Shown here in pieces: positions 22,955 to 33,618 of a stretch of DNA of 64,000 nt; position 1 is the first letter of the stretch; the number at the start of each line of letters is the position of its first letter. The position numbers and the translations under genes are program-made. Location of the stretch: assembly GCA_944470555.2 (NCBI GenBank), contig OX104127.1, positions 52,070,934-52,134,933 of the forward strand. Direction: 5' to 3'. Under the pieces are notes generated by a model. The model saw only the letters and a program-made list of their open reading frames with translations. It was not told the origin of the DNA and searched no databases. This stretch comes from Heterobilharzia americana. Its lineage: Eukaryota; Platyhelminthes; Trematoda; Strigeidida; Schistosomatidae.

Positions 22955-23405
22955 AATCAAGTTTTATCAATCATTTTAAAATGTGACCACTTGGCTGGCG
23001 GTTCAGCACCGCGATGCACTTAAATAGATCCTAGTTGGATGGTGGCAATCGGCAGGAAGCCCTGCTGCACCTAGGTTTCCTGCTTTTTGACAGTCATCAG
23101 CAAGGCCTATCAGAAACCTTGAAGTAATTGACGTCTAGAGTGAGGTTTCAAGTTGAATCACCCAGCTATTTAGGTCACGATTGACCTCCTGTAGGGCTGA
23201 ATTTGGTAAAAAAAAGGTTAATCACAGTCCGAATAGCTTGGTGGTGATGTTTCTGACTGCAGTATTAGGTGACGCAGTTTGAAACCACAGTCGGTATGTC
23301 ACTTCCTTCAAGGTTTCTGATAGACTTTGGTGATAATTGCTAAAAAACATAAAACACAGGTGAAGTGGGGCTTTCCGATGATTGCCTCCGTCTAACTAAC
23401 GTATT
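22955..23405. mobile_element. Family B foldback: two copies in inverted orientation
   Basis: The left arm (about 23036-23165, minus) and right arm (about 23220-23401, plus) are complementary along most of their length. Examples are GGCAATCGGCAGGAAGCC against GGCTTTCCGATGATTGCC, and ATCAGAAACCTTGAAG against CTTCAAGGTTTCTGAT. The right arm has a tRNA-like head (GAATAGCTTGGTGGTGATG, GTTTGAAACCAC). The left arm keeps a near-intact hammerhead. Transcription across the unit would give a hairpin RNA. Confidence 0.75.
23061..23105 (-). ncRNA. Family B hammerhead, core intact, cleavage triplet GUG
   Basis: Minus strand: CTGATGA (23094-23100), GAAA (23076-23079), stem III ACC/GGT with loop TA. Stem II is CTGT/GCAG, where other family B copies have GTGC/GCAC, so the closing pair is swapped from G-C to C-G. 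The triplet before the cleavage point is GTG (23068-23070 on the opposite strand is CAC). Hammerheads need H (not G) at that place, so cleavage is not expected. Confidence 0.6.
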
Positions 23406-23866
23406 TTGTAGCGACTCTTACTCACGAGCAAGACGTTGTACAGTTGTAGCTCATTGATTTTGACCATCTACTTCCAAATGCTGGGTCATGGTTTCGAAGA
23501 CTACTCTATCTACTAAAGGTAGTATCATAAGCCCACTAAAATCGGAAATCAATCATTTTTACCAGGTGCTAGTGCAGAATGTGCAGTTTCGTACGCCAAC
23601 TCATAAACAGTAAATCGCTCAAAACTAATTACTGCTTTAGAATAGATAATTCGATATTTAACCCTAATGATGTTGTTTCAGTGTATAATAACAAACCATT
23701 GACATTTTGATGTGTCTGACTTTCTTCGAATATTTATCACAGGAGCAATAACCATAAAACTATAGAAATAACTTTATCTAGTGATATTTTGAAAATATTC
23801 CGGACAATCGTTTTGTCTAACTTGCCAATATACCTTTTTTCCTTTGTAAACAAATTGCCTTCAACT
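23406..23866. other. Unassigned sequence
   Basis: Nothing recognised. Confidence 0.4.
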
Positions 23867-23867
23867 T

Positions 23868-24065
23868 GGTATTCATCATAGACTGATATCGGTTGGAGAA
23901 CCATTGAAAACATGGGCGCTCTGGAGAGCTATTTCGTCTTAGTATGCGACTTCTCAGCAGTAGGTACCCATGGCATCATCAGGGATCGAGTGCAGGACCT
24001 TTACGTTTAGCGGTTAGTAGGAGCGATTGGACTCTTATGGGGTGGTGCGACACACAACTAACACT
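23868..24065 (-). mobile_element. Family C repeat, hammerhead with one core change
   Basis: Minus strand: GAAA and a six-base stem III are kept near 23920-23940. The core box is CTGAGAA (G8 to A) and stem II is GTCGCATACTAAGAC with one mismatched pair. The tail ends CTATGATGAATACC at 23868. Confidence 0.75.
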
Positions 24066-24089
24066 TCTTTCACATATCCAGGATATTTA

Positions 24090-24260
24090 GTTCATTAAAT
24101 GAGCGACTGGCAGCTAACTTGTTCAACGGGACTTTGTTTAACTGTTGACAAAACTTAGTAGTTGAATCGACTTTCTCTTCAGTGAGTATGCACAGTACAT
24201 GTCTACAGTATTACGCTGTCATTATGACCCTAATTTCCCGAAAACATGCATATTGCGGGC
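24090..24260 (-). mobile_element. Possible PLE endonuclease remnant
   Basis: It is similar in nucleotides to the PLE GIY-YIG segment at 17370-17440: TTAACTGTTGACAAAACT against CTAACTGTTGGCAAACCA. The minus strand gives a heavily interrupted LPVAHLMN-like stretch where PLEs have a SITRHLIDTGH-type motif. It is a low-confidence relic. Confidence 0.35.
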
Positions 24261-24289
24261 AAAAGAATGAAGACAGAAGGTGTCATCAC

Positions 24290-24540
24290 ATTAGGTGTTA
24301 ACAAAAATACGCAATCTGTGGTGAGATTTCTCACCTCGGTTTCCTCTGTAAACCCAAAATATTCAGGCCATATAATGTCATCTCTTCAACAATTTAGTCG
24401 GTGTCAAGAATGCGAATGTGAAGCTCCACGTGATATACTACCCGTCGACTAACATGAGTATTTCTAGACCGCTCACACTGATCAGCAGTGCTTTCCAAGC
24501 ACACCTTAACACCAAACAGCTATTTTTCTTGTCTCAGCTC
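24290..24540 (+). repeat. Family D dispersed repeat, copy 1
   Basis: It aligns in the same orientation with 51125-51375. Shared landmarks are GAGATTTCTCACC/AAAATCTCACC, then GAAGCTCCACG/GAGCTGCACG, ATATACT, TCTAGACCGCTCACACTGATCA versus TCTAGACCACTCATACTGATCA. The two copies are old and the class is unknown. Confidence 0.5.
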
Positions 24541-24544
24541 GATC

Positions 24545-25195
24545 TCATGAGCGTTGTAGATGGATTTGATCAGCTCTAAGAGATGAATTGTTGAAATTAC
24601 TTGAATTCTAATAAGTGGTCTAGAACTTTTGATGTTAGATAAGCTGTCATGTCTTGCTAGTTAAGGTTATTTAGCTATATGATAGCATGAAGTTATAACA
24701 ACGTGTAATGCGACCCCCTATGAATTGTGTCTAACTGATTGTGAACCAGTGAAAATTAGGAATACTTGACAATTGTTTTCGCTGATGAAGGAGGGTAATA
24801 CTGAAATGGTTTAATGTGCATTTTAGGTGAAATATTTCTTGTTTAATTTGGGCAGAAATGTTAATTTAACTTGAAAAGTGAATCAAAATCCTATGAGCTT
24901 CACTGCTAAAATGTAGTCTTAAAAATCTTTTTGAAAATAATTTTCACGCCATATTTCTTACGCTTTTATGAAGTTTCTGAGTATGTTAATGAACCTGTAA
25001 AGATAGAAAATGCAGGGTGAAGTTTATCATTAGCCGCAATTCCATAATAAACTCATCCGGTGAGTGTCCTACTAGCAGATTGCTTTTTTTCCAGTTTGAA
25101 GAATGGAGCCTTGAAATCAACGACTGAAGCTATTCAAATGCATACAAGGTATGCAGACGTTACTTTTATTATCTGTGATAACCAGTGTGATTTGA
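24545..25195. other. Unassigned sequence
   Basis: Nothing recognised. Confidence 0.4.
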
Positions 25196-25199
25196 GTCG

Positions 25200-26322
25200 C
25201 ATTCTACAGACATTCGACAGCTGACATTCAGCAGTTAGATTTACTCTTGAGTTGTTAAGCGGATAGATAATTTGCTTTCTTGGTGTCTAACTGACAAGAA
25301 CGTCAAGATTAATTCACAGAAAAACAATATCGAATGGTCAGCTTATGAAGTTTCGTAGTTGGGTGTCTATGAATTACGAACGGAGCCTGATCATATCCTT
25401 TGCCACTGATATTGAATGAATCTGTGCTTCTGAAGTGTTGGAAAAGGAAATTTCTGTTCTAAGTAACATCTTTATTGGAACTGAATTCGTGCCATGCTTT
25501 CTAGACAAAAATATCAAGTCAGAACCTTACAAAGAGAACCCTGTCACCGTGCCAAAAGAAATACTTAATTTGGATTTATATTTCGAAAGTGATTCTACCA
25601 CTGACACTCTAAAGTGGAGGATGTCAAACTCTCTAAGGAAGACATTCTTCACATCCACACTGAGATCAGCATTCTGTTGTCACTCTAAAACCAAACTTAC
25701 ACATCTGACCACCTTTATATGCATATATCAATTCATATGCTATTGTGGAGTCAGTCATATAAGTCATTCGATGATACTGTTAGCCAAAAGGGTTAAGAGG
25801 TACTATCTCACATGGCTACAGAGGTCTAATACTGGATCGATAGGCAGTGGTATAACTGAACAAGTTGTAAATACGAGTCACCCCATCTCAAGAACCTCCT
25901 AATCCAAAGTCATTTGAAAAGTGAAAAGAAGTGAAGTAAAGAAGTAAAATAAAGCCAACCGAACCTATGCATACAAAATGAGATTTTTGTCAATTTCTCA
26001 CTATACTGATGGTTGTAATTTGATCTTGTTCCATTTTAATTACACAGTTTTTTATATTTTACTCATCTACCAATCGCAATCCACTAAATTCATCTTCTTT
26101 TAAATCCCACTTCAATACTTCCTTTTCTAACATTTTTTACACTCTCTGCACAATTCTTCAACCTTCTGCTACATATTATATAAATTAGCAATGATTTCAC
26201 TACACAGCTTAAGATTATTGGTTTTCTAGTTTTAAATGATCTTGTGTGCTAATAACCATTATACTTTTAGACTGGATTCATGTGGCCAAGACGTATTCAT
26301 GAAGTAAAATGATGTCACTTTA
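25200..26322 (+). mobile_element. Penelope-like element, connector, GIY-YIG start and 3' UTR
   Basis: A stop-interrupted upstream part (FTLELLSG, CFLGVXLTRTS) leads into a 155-codon frame at 25435-25902. That frame carries LEKEISVLSNIFIGTEFVP, FLDKNIK, RMSNSLRKTFFTST, KLTHLTTFICIYQFICYCG and a TGSIGSGITEQVV/HPISRTS segment. These are the PLE connector and the first half of the GIY-YIG domain. The YIG and catalytic arginine region is replaced by unrelated residues, so the endonuclease is dead. The 3' UTR to about 26322 matches 28200-28310 (GTGCTAATAACCATTATA, ATGTCACTTTATC). Confidence 0.8.
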
Positions 26323-26324
26323 TC

Positions 26325-26585
26325 TTTTTGGCTATCTGAGATAGCCGTGCTTTGGCAGACTAGTATTGATACTGGGTGATGATCGAAGGTGAAACGAAAA
26401 TTTGAACCGTGGCCAGATTTAAACCAGCGACCACCGAGTTACCTGCCCGGTGCTCTTCAAACGGAGCTATGTGCTTGTTAGTTCGAATCCAGCTGCAACC
26501 CAAACTTTAATTTCACCTTCAGTCATCACCCAGTATCAATACTAGTCTCCCAAACCGCAGCTATCTCAGACAGTTAAAATGATAA
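26325..26585. mobile_element. Family E head-to-head inverted repeat
   Basis: The left arm (26327-26440, minus) and right arm (26470-26583, plus) are complementary over about 110 nt. Examples are TATCTGAGATAGC against GCTATCTCAGACA, and AGTATTGATACTGGGTGATGA against TCATCACCCAGTATCAATACT. The arms meet at tRNA-like heads (GGTGCTCTTCAAACGGAGCTATG, GTTCGAATCCAGCTGC). The result is a near-palindromic unit of about 255 bp. Confidence 0.8.
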
Positions 26586-26639
26586 TCAATATGATGCTCC
26601 CCGTTTTCTAATTCAGTTACATTTGGATTGGTGTGAGAG

Positions 26640-26765
26640 GCACTGACTAGGCAGCCAGTGAGAACATGACTAAGTGACAGTAACGTGTCACTTGCACCTT
26701 GTGCCTCAGTTGGCAGAGCATTGGGCCGGAAAGCCGGTGGTCTCATATGTCAGTTTACTCTGTAG
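26640..26765 (+). mobile_element. Family E tRNA-like head, tail lost
   Basis: CTCAGTTGGCAGAGCATTGG (A-box-like) is followed by GGCCGGAAAGCCGGTGGTCTC, and then the similarity ends. It lies just upstream of the PLE. Confidence 0.5.
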
Positions 26766-26789
26766 ATTTCAAGCTTCTTTCCTATCAGG

Positions 26790-28335
26790 GAATTTCTATG
26801 TAATATGCGTTCGATTTTCCACTAGAGTTTTACCTGAAATCTCTAAAGATGTCAGAGAAGTCAAATGAAATAACTTGGTGTCTGTCGCAATGTCAAAAGA
26901 TATGACCGGCCTATTAACAAACATACCAGCGAATGAAATTATTGATATAATCTGTCAACAAACTGATCTACTACCGTCACCTGAAATCCAAATGAAACAG
27001 CTACTAGTTCTTTGGAAAAAACACGTCCAGTCTCAATTCAGTAACCAGATTTATAAACAGATTGGTGGAGTGGCCGCTAGAACCTGTCCTAAGAGATATT
27101 TTCCTGAATTATCTCTGGCAAACATACCTGCGTTCGGTCATCAGAGAAACAACGGATTACCACAGGTATGCTGATGACCACTTTGTTGCTTGTATTCATA
27201 TGAAACATGAGAAGGAAATCTGTTTGAAGCACGACAATAAATGTATTATGGAATCTGAACATGAAAATGAGTCCAGCTTTATGGACCTGAACGTGAGAAG
27301 AACAACTGATGGTGATATTGAAAAGAGCATTCATAGAAAGGACACATGGACTGAACAACACCTTAAGTATGACATATTCCATCATGTAAGTTATTAGCAT
27401 GCGCTAAACAAAACGCTTTACAACTGGGCTGCGAAATTTTATTTTGTGGACAACTTTGACGATGAAATAAACTTTATTCAGAAGTATCTCCAAGAGAACG
27501 GATGTCCTGAGACATTTCTTGTGAAGTCTGCGAAAGAAGAGATCGAGAGAAATAAACACTGAACTGTGGAAAGGGAGAAGCATTTCATTTGCCTTACATC
27601 CATTTGAGATGCAGAATCCAACAGAATAGACGCAAGAATGAAAGCAGGACTGGGAAGGAACTTCATTGCAGCCAAACTTGTATCAGTGTACAGTAACACA
27701 TGCTCGCTGAATTAGTCCGTTCATGTTACCTGTAACTGTATTTCTGAATTGATATGCACTTATGGTGGTATGTAGATTGGGAACACCAAGAAGGGGGTGT
27801 CCATTTACTTACTGAGCACACCGGTTGGAATCTATGCTTTGAAGGAAGTAAGACTCTAACCATTGGAATCGCAAGACATCTGGTAGACACGAACACTAAG
27901 TTGAAGCCTCGAGTACTTTTGAAAGAATAAACTTATTGAAAATGTCTCTAGTGCTACGTTTCGCTGAGGCGTCCTGACCTCTGAATTGTGAGAATGTGGT
28001 TGATCTCTCACTCCCTTGGTGAATATGATTCGATTCTGTTTCACTTTGGTTACGTAACTCGTAACTTATATTTTGATTATTTCTCCTACTCAACATTTCT
28101 TACCTCTACACACTTTATTCTCCTATATGTCATAGGGATTATCGATGATTTTGTTGTGCAACTAGAGATTACTGACTTCCTAATTTAGAAATATCCCATG
28201 TGCACACTAATAACCATCGTTATTCTAGACTGTATACAGCAGTTAAAGAGTATTCAGTGAAGGAGTATTCGTAAGATAAAACGAAGATATCACTTTATCA
28301 AGCAAATTTCATCCTGCTTGCTTTGTCCAAACTTA
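26790..28335 (+). mobile_element. Penelope-like element, RT core to 3' end
   Basis: RT: LLTNIPANEIIDIICQQ, then QFSNQIYKQIGGVAAR in one frame. The catalytic YHRYADDHFVACIH and SSFMDLNVRRTTDGDIEKS and HRKDTWTEQHLKY lie in another, so a frameshift precedes the YADD box. A stop follows HHVSY. The connector (FIQKYLQENGCPETFL) and a relic of the endonuclease C-terminus (RRPDL, LISHSLG) follow, then a 3' UTR to about 28335. Residues 26875-27400 overlap in two frames. About 1 kb is almost identical to the inverted copy at 46.2-47.25 kb, including the same frame break. Confidence 0.85.
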
Positions 28336-28459
28336 TCAAAGGATCTAATTGCAACAAAAGTGTCGTTCTCATTGTTAAATCTTCTTCAAAATAAGACACA
28401 ATTTGAGAAACAAATCGTAAACAATATTGAGTCAAACAGAAAACAACTTACGGTATTTT

Positions 28460-29347
28460 GGGCTTTGGAATATAGGCAAAAACTAACAAGTTGACAGAAG
28501 AGACAGCAAAAACAGGACTTCAAGTGAACGTAAACAAGACAGAGATGATGAAGATACACAACCAACGCCACCACCACCACCACCAACAACAACAATCAAT
28601 CACCATCAAAGGAAAAAACTTAAACGAAGTAGCCTCTTGCACCTAACCAACCAACTAGTCAGCATCGTTTCAATCACTGACTACACAGGCACAGACGAGG
28701 ATGTCAAAACTAGCATCGGAAACACAGCAAGACACGCTTGCATTAATCTGAAGTCATAGTGGAGACCAAATGCACTGCACTCAGCAAAAAGCGTGAACAA
28801 CATCCCTATTCTCAACACCAATACAGTCAAGTCTGTGCTACCATGTGGTTCACAAACTTGACGTGTCACGAAAAGCATTTCCAATAAACTACCGACATAC
28901 ATCATCAACAGCTGCCGTTTACACTGCCTTGATGCTGAAGATCAGATGGATGGCCAGAGAGAATAAGCAACAAACGACTCTGACTGGCGACGAACCAACG
29001 AAGCAAGAACCTATCACCCAACAAATATGCAGAAGCAGAAAATGGAGATGGATTGAGCATACACTGAGAAGGCCGACTGGGGACATGATGTGACCCGCCA
29101 GGCCCTCGAGTGGAGTCCATAATGATAAATCAATAATCAATGTCTACCAAGTTTTATGTAGCTTGTTGGTGTTATCAAGATGGGAAACGGCGAGTCGGGT
29201 GCCTCAGCTGAGAGTGACATAGAGGAGATAGTGTGAGTAAGAAATGAGAACTTGTGGGTAGTCGTGGAACCAGGTTGAAAAGTTTGTAGAGAACAGAGTG
29301 TAGTGGAGATGTGCTACTGAAGCCCTATGTTCTATTAGAATCCCAAC
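28460..29347 (+). mobile_element. RTE-clade 3' fragment, left arm of a large inverted repeat
   Basis: The plus strand encodes the post-RT region: AEETAKTGLQVNVNKTEMMK (close to the FADD-distal part), a His5-Gln4 run, SITIKGK, a TDYTGTDEDVKTSIGN segment, VKSVLPCGSQT-stop-RVTRK, KWRWIEHTLRRPTGDMM and ALEW. A ~56-nt insertion follows, then the VGRP-like 3' part and a tail of ATAAATAAAT. Stops and frameshifts are shared with the minus-strand copy at 30866-31755, so one is a copy of the other. Translations over 82 and 71 codons in two frames are identical between arms. Confidence 0.9.
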
Positions 29348-30165
29348 GGATAAATAAATAAATAATTTTAGTGTCATCAATGTAGAGAAGTTTGTTAAAC
29401 ATTCCCCTGTCTAGTTTCATTTCATTTTCTTGTCTCAATCTAATTGTTCTTCTATGATATGTGCGTGTTAAGCGAAAAGGCAGATATCTGTTTTGATTAT
29501 ATATATATATATTATATATAAATTTCATAGATTGCATAATATCCTATTGATTAATTCACAGAATTAATTCCGTTGAAAAGGTTATCTACACAACAACAGA
29601 GTAATTTTCTTCTTGAAGTCAAAAAACTGAGAAATTAAACTATATCGTTATTGTCTCATTGATATTAAACTATTTTTTTCCTTTCAGCTTATTGCTATTG
29701 CAAAGAAATATCTTCTGCGCTAGACAACATAATTCATTGTCATATATTCAATATATTCCAGTAAATCGATAAATCGATACTTTTTAAAAAAAAGAATAGT
29801 ATATCTTAAGCACTCTGTACACGCTAATTTCTTACAGATAAATCAATATACGTTTCAATATCTTTAAAATGTAATGAAAAGTCTAGAGAGATTCATTGAA
29901 AAAAAAGGATAAAATAAAGAATATTATTATTTAACATTATTTCAGTAAATTGTTATTCGTTTTTCACACGTTTGATAAAATAAGTTGCATAAAATTTCTT
30001 CATAAAATATTACTTTTATAGAAAGATAAATTTGAAAACGAATTGATAGTAGTTAGAGGGAAACTGTTGTAATTGAATCAATGAATCAACATTTCTTTTT
30101 GTTTGACAAGAACATTGTCAAACTATTCCATATTCAATTTGTAGGTTTATTAGGATTAATTGATT
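29348..30165. other. Spacer of the inverted repeat, first part
   Basis: AT-rich. It includes a TA run at about 29496-29521 and an A-rich patch near 29785-29960. No coding signal recognised. Confidence 0.5.
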
Positions 30166-30167
30166 TC

Positions 30168-30395
30168 TAGTTGGTATTCACCAGTGACTGGCATCAGTTG
30201 GAGGACTATTCAAAAATCTATGAGCACTGTTCAGTGCTCATTGTTTATTCCTAGCGTGAGATTTCTGAGAAACGCACATCCCCAACCTTTATGTTTCTGT
30301 CAACCTTCGTGCAATCCAATCGTCGAGTATTCGTCCTCACGTCCGGCTTGGTTGGCCCCACAGCTCACAAATTCTCATTAGAACTTCGGGAGGTT
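30168..30395 (-). mobile_element. Family C repeat, heavily decayed
   Basis: It begins TTGGTATTCACCAGTGACTGGCATCAGTTGGAGGA, the inverted tail of family C. A damaged hammerhead zone follows at about 30225-30285, where GAGCACTGTTCAGTGCTC is a perfect inverted repeat, then a relic head. No usable core. Confidence 0.6.
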
Positions 30396-30852
30396 TCATC
30401 ACGAAGCAGCCTGGACATTTGTGAGGAGTGATTGATTGATATCAACATGGTATGCATCTCATGATAGATACTTGGAAATATTCCTTCTACTAATGTAACG
30501 TAAGAGGATATTTGTAGGCACATATCTCCGTAAAAGAATTTTCTAAGGTTATATTACGCTGTATTACGCCACCGCCAGTATTTGGCATGTTGCCAAGCAA
30601 ACTTAGTATGGCACTCTAGATTAAAAATATCCCAAGAAATAAACAGCTTAATTAAAACTACGCTTAAAATTGCCTAATTCACACACTGTTTTAACCAAAT
30701 AATGACCAATAATACCAGTCACGCCACACATAGCTTACATACTAAAGTGCCAGTTACCGACACTGTAGTATACCATTAAGCGTAATGTGCTCATTTTTAT
30801 CAGTTTTCAAAAAGATTGTCGTTTATGGTGAGAAATTTGTAGTCCAAAGCCT
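30396..30852. other. Spacer of the inverted repeat, second part
   Basis: Nothing recognised. Confidence 0.4.
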
Positions 30853-32165
30853 ATTATTATCATTATTAGTCCCTTGGGTTCCTAATGAAACGTAGGGCTT
30901 CAGTAGCACATCTCCACTACACTCTGTTCTCTAAAAACGTTTCAACCTGGTTCCACCACTACCCACAAGTTCTCATTTCTTACTCACACTATCTCCTCTA
31001 TGTCACCATCAGCTGAGGCACCCGACTCGCCGTTTCCCATCTTGATAACACCAACAAGCTACATAAAACTTGGTAGACATTGATTATTGATTTATCATTA
31101 TGGATTCCACTCGAGGGCCTGGCGGGTCACATCATGTCCCCAGTCGGCCTTCTCAGTGTATGCTCAATCCATCTCCATTTTCTGCTTCTGCATATTTGTT
31201 GGGTGATAGGTTCTTGCTTCGTTGGTTCGTCGCCAGTCAGAGTCGTTTGTTGCTTATTCTCTCTGGCCATCCATCTGATCTTCAGCATCAAGGCAGTGTA
31301 AACGGCAGCTGTTGATGATGTATGTCTGTAGTTTATTGGAAATGCTTTTCGTGACACGTCAAGTTTGTGAACCACATGGTAGCACAGACTTGACTGTATT
31401 GGTGTTGAGAATAGGGATGTTGTTCACGCTTTTTGCTGAGTGCAGTGCATTTGGTCTCCACTATGACTTCAGATTAATGCAAGCGTGTCTTGCTGTGTTT
31501 CCGATGCTAGTTTTGACATCCTCGTCTGTGCCTGTGTAGTCAGTGATTGAAACGATGCTGACTAGTTGGTTGGTTAGGTGCAAGAGGCTACTTCGTTTAA
31601 GTTTTTTCCTTTGATGGTGATTGATTGTTGTTGTTGGTGGTGGTGGTGGTGGCGTTGGTTGTGTATCTTCATCATCTCTGTCTTGTTTACGTTCACTTGA
31701 ATTCCCGTTTTTGCTGTCTCTTCTGCCAGCTTGTTAGGTTTCGCCTGTAGATCTTCAAGTTTGTGCAACAAGACATTAGACATAAATCATTATCGAAATC
31801 CAAATCTCCTAGGCTGTTTTCATCGGTCAAACAGCGTAAGCCCCTCTTCTCACTTCTCACAGTTTGCTGCATGATTCAGTCGACCACAATCAGGTAGACG
31901 ATTGGTGATGGTAGTCGGCAGCCTTGTCTTACTCCTGTCTTCACTCCAAAAGCATCACTGAGCTTCCCATTGTGAGTCAATTGGCATGTGGCGTCTTCAT
32001 ATAGTTATTGAATGAGATTGATAGAGGTTTGTGGTATTCCGTAGTGTTGAAGCAACTGCCAAATTACTTGTCAGTCGACGCTGTCAAAAGCGTTTTCGTA
32101 GCTGATGAAGTTGAGGTAGAGAGTTGGCTGCCATTCTATACTCGGTTCTATGATGATGTTTGATT
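30853..32165 (-). mobile_element. RTE-clade fragment, RT core to 3' end, right arm of the inverted repeat
   Basis: On the minus strand, from about 32165 downwards, it gives HHHRTEYRMAANSL, LSSDAFGVKTGVRQ-like residues in broken frames, then KLEDLQAKPNKLAEETAKTG. The rest is the same post-RT sequence as 28460-29347, including the His-Gln run, the stop after GSQT and the ~56-nt insertion. It ends in an (AATAATGATAATAAT) tail at 30853-30875. It extends about 400 nt further 5' than the left arm, so it is the longer copy. Confidence 0.9.
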
Positions 32166-32530
32166 ATTGATAGTATCCATCATAGATTGACATCATTTGG
32201 AGAACCATTAAAAACCAGAAAGTACTGAACATCTGTTTTTTCTTGGTACGAGACTGGTCAGAATTACACACGCACACCACTGTGATCGTCTGGTATCGAA
32301 CTCAGGACTCTCAGGTCTCAATAGGAACACGTTGGCCAATGGGTTTCAGTTCAGTGATCCATAGCCTGTTAAGTCTGTCATTCAGCAGCATAGCCGGAGT
32401 ATCTTCTTATGTCTTCAGCATACCACAGAGGAGTCTTATACGAGGATGAAATGAGTGTCTAATATTTTTAGGTTCTCTGTGGTTTTCCAACTAATGTCAG
32501 ACCGTGGTCTTCGATGCCGACAGTATATTC
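32166..32530. mobile_element. Family C head-to-head pair, dead hammerheads
   Basis: A minus copy (32168-32390) starts with GATAGTATCCATCATAGATTG and has a damaged core. A plus copy (about 32395-32530) has CAGAGGAGTC, AGGATGAAATG and the tail CCAACTAATGTCAG. In the plus copy GAAA survives but the CUGANGA box reads CAGAGGA. Confidence 0.65.
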
Positions 32531-32850
32531 GATAGATATAAATATATTATGTGTCTGGAAGTTTATTTGAACTTGCCGGTGTGATATTTTACAGTATTTG
32601 ATCGTCTGTATATAGCTTCATGTGATACAAATATGTGAAAAATCTTTCTACTATTGATTATGGATATTTTGGACTGCATACTATTGGGATATAAAGATAA
32701 AAAATCTGTAGAACTAATGAAAGTTAATTATCTTCCTCAGTCATACTTGTGATTTTGCGTTGTTATATTGGAGTGAATAGATCGATCTTTGTTGACAAAC
32801 GGATACGTAAACGGATGCCTCGATACTGCCTGAAGATCCATTATGATATG
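32531..32850. other. Unassigned sequence
   Basis: Nothing recognised. Confidence 0.4.
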
Positions 32851-32851
32851 A

Positions 32852-33030
32852 TTGATTTGGTGGTGGCTAGCGATGGAATTCACGAAGCGCATTTTGTTCT
32901 ATTTAGAACTCGTCAGTTCGATGTACATGCATCCCAATAAGCGATGGTGCTTCAACTGAGACTTCAAGTTAACACCTATCCCTTCAAACTTCAGAGCATC
33001 TGTAAGGTATATGCATAGGGGATCACTTGT
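32852..33030 (-). mobile_element. Family A repeat, hammerhead with single core substitution
   Basis: Minus strand: CTGACGA is intact near 32910-32918 and stem II is GTTC/GAAC. That stem is fully paired although both strands differ from the GTCC/GGAC seen elsewhere. GAAA reads CAAA, removing the general base G12. Stem I is lost. Confidence 0.65.
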
Positions 33031-33111
33031 CAATACAGGTTAATCGCTTCAATCCAGCACAAAAATAAAGAATTGTAAATATCACTAAATAACATTTGAT
33101 ACGCGTTACAC

Positions 33112-33305
33112 AAAGGGTGGTTCTATTGTCTACGCAGCTTAATGGATAACGCTTTTACACTTAACGCGGTAGGTATCGAGTTCGCTTATTAGTGTAAAAA
33201 CTACCACTGACCAGAATGTAGTCATGTCCAGTTGAGAAGTTCCAAGTAGAACAAAACTTGTGTCCTCGATTTAGTTTCTAGCCACTGTCAAGTAAATAAC
33301 TGAGT
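33112..33305 (+). mobile_element. Family A repeat, dead hammerhead
   Basis: A head (CAGCTTAATGGATAACGC, GGTATCGAGTTCGCT) is followed by a relic at about 33222-33275: TTGAGAA for the core box, GTTCC...GAAC stem II, AAAAC, GTGTCC and CTAGCCACTGTC. Confidence 0.65.
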
Positions 33306-33417
33306 TTATATTTTTCAAAATAATCAGTTAGATAAGGACTTTAGTCCTCTTGATTTTCTCAATTCAATAAATGAAGATAGCAGAAAATTACTTTCCCTCG
33401 GCGTATAACTTGCTCAT

Positions 33418-33618
33418 TTCAAGTTAGTATTCATTACGGACTGGTATCAGTTTGACGAACATTGGAGACTAGGAGCACTGGAGAGCTGCTTCGTCCTAAG
33501 ATAGGACTCCTCAGCAGTGTGCACTCACGACCCCACCACAGATTGAATTAAAGGACCTTCAGGTTCTGATGCCAGGACGTTAACATTCAGCCACTGTGCC
33601 AGAACTCACTGGTTCATA
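33418..33618 (-). mobile_element. Family C repeat, near-intact hammerhead
   Basis: Minus strand: CTGAGGA (33508-33514), stem II GTCCTA/TAGGAC with a 3-nt loop, and stem I CACTG/CAGTG. GAAA reads GAAG (33489-33492) and the triplet is CTC. The changed base normally pairs with U16.1, so a G-U pair could replace A-U, but the middle pair of stem III is also lost. A residual-activity candidate at best. Confidence 0.75.

Noticed and set aside
28919..31375. Paired identical small proteins at 28.9 and 31.1 kb
   Set aside because: They are the same RTE fragment read in several frames on the two arms of the inverted repeat.
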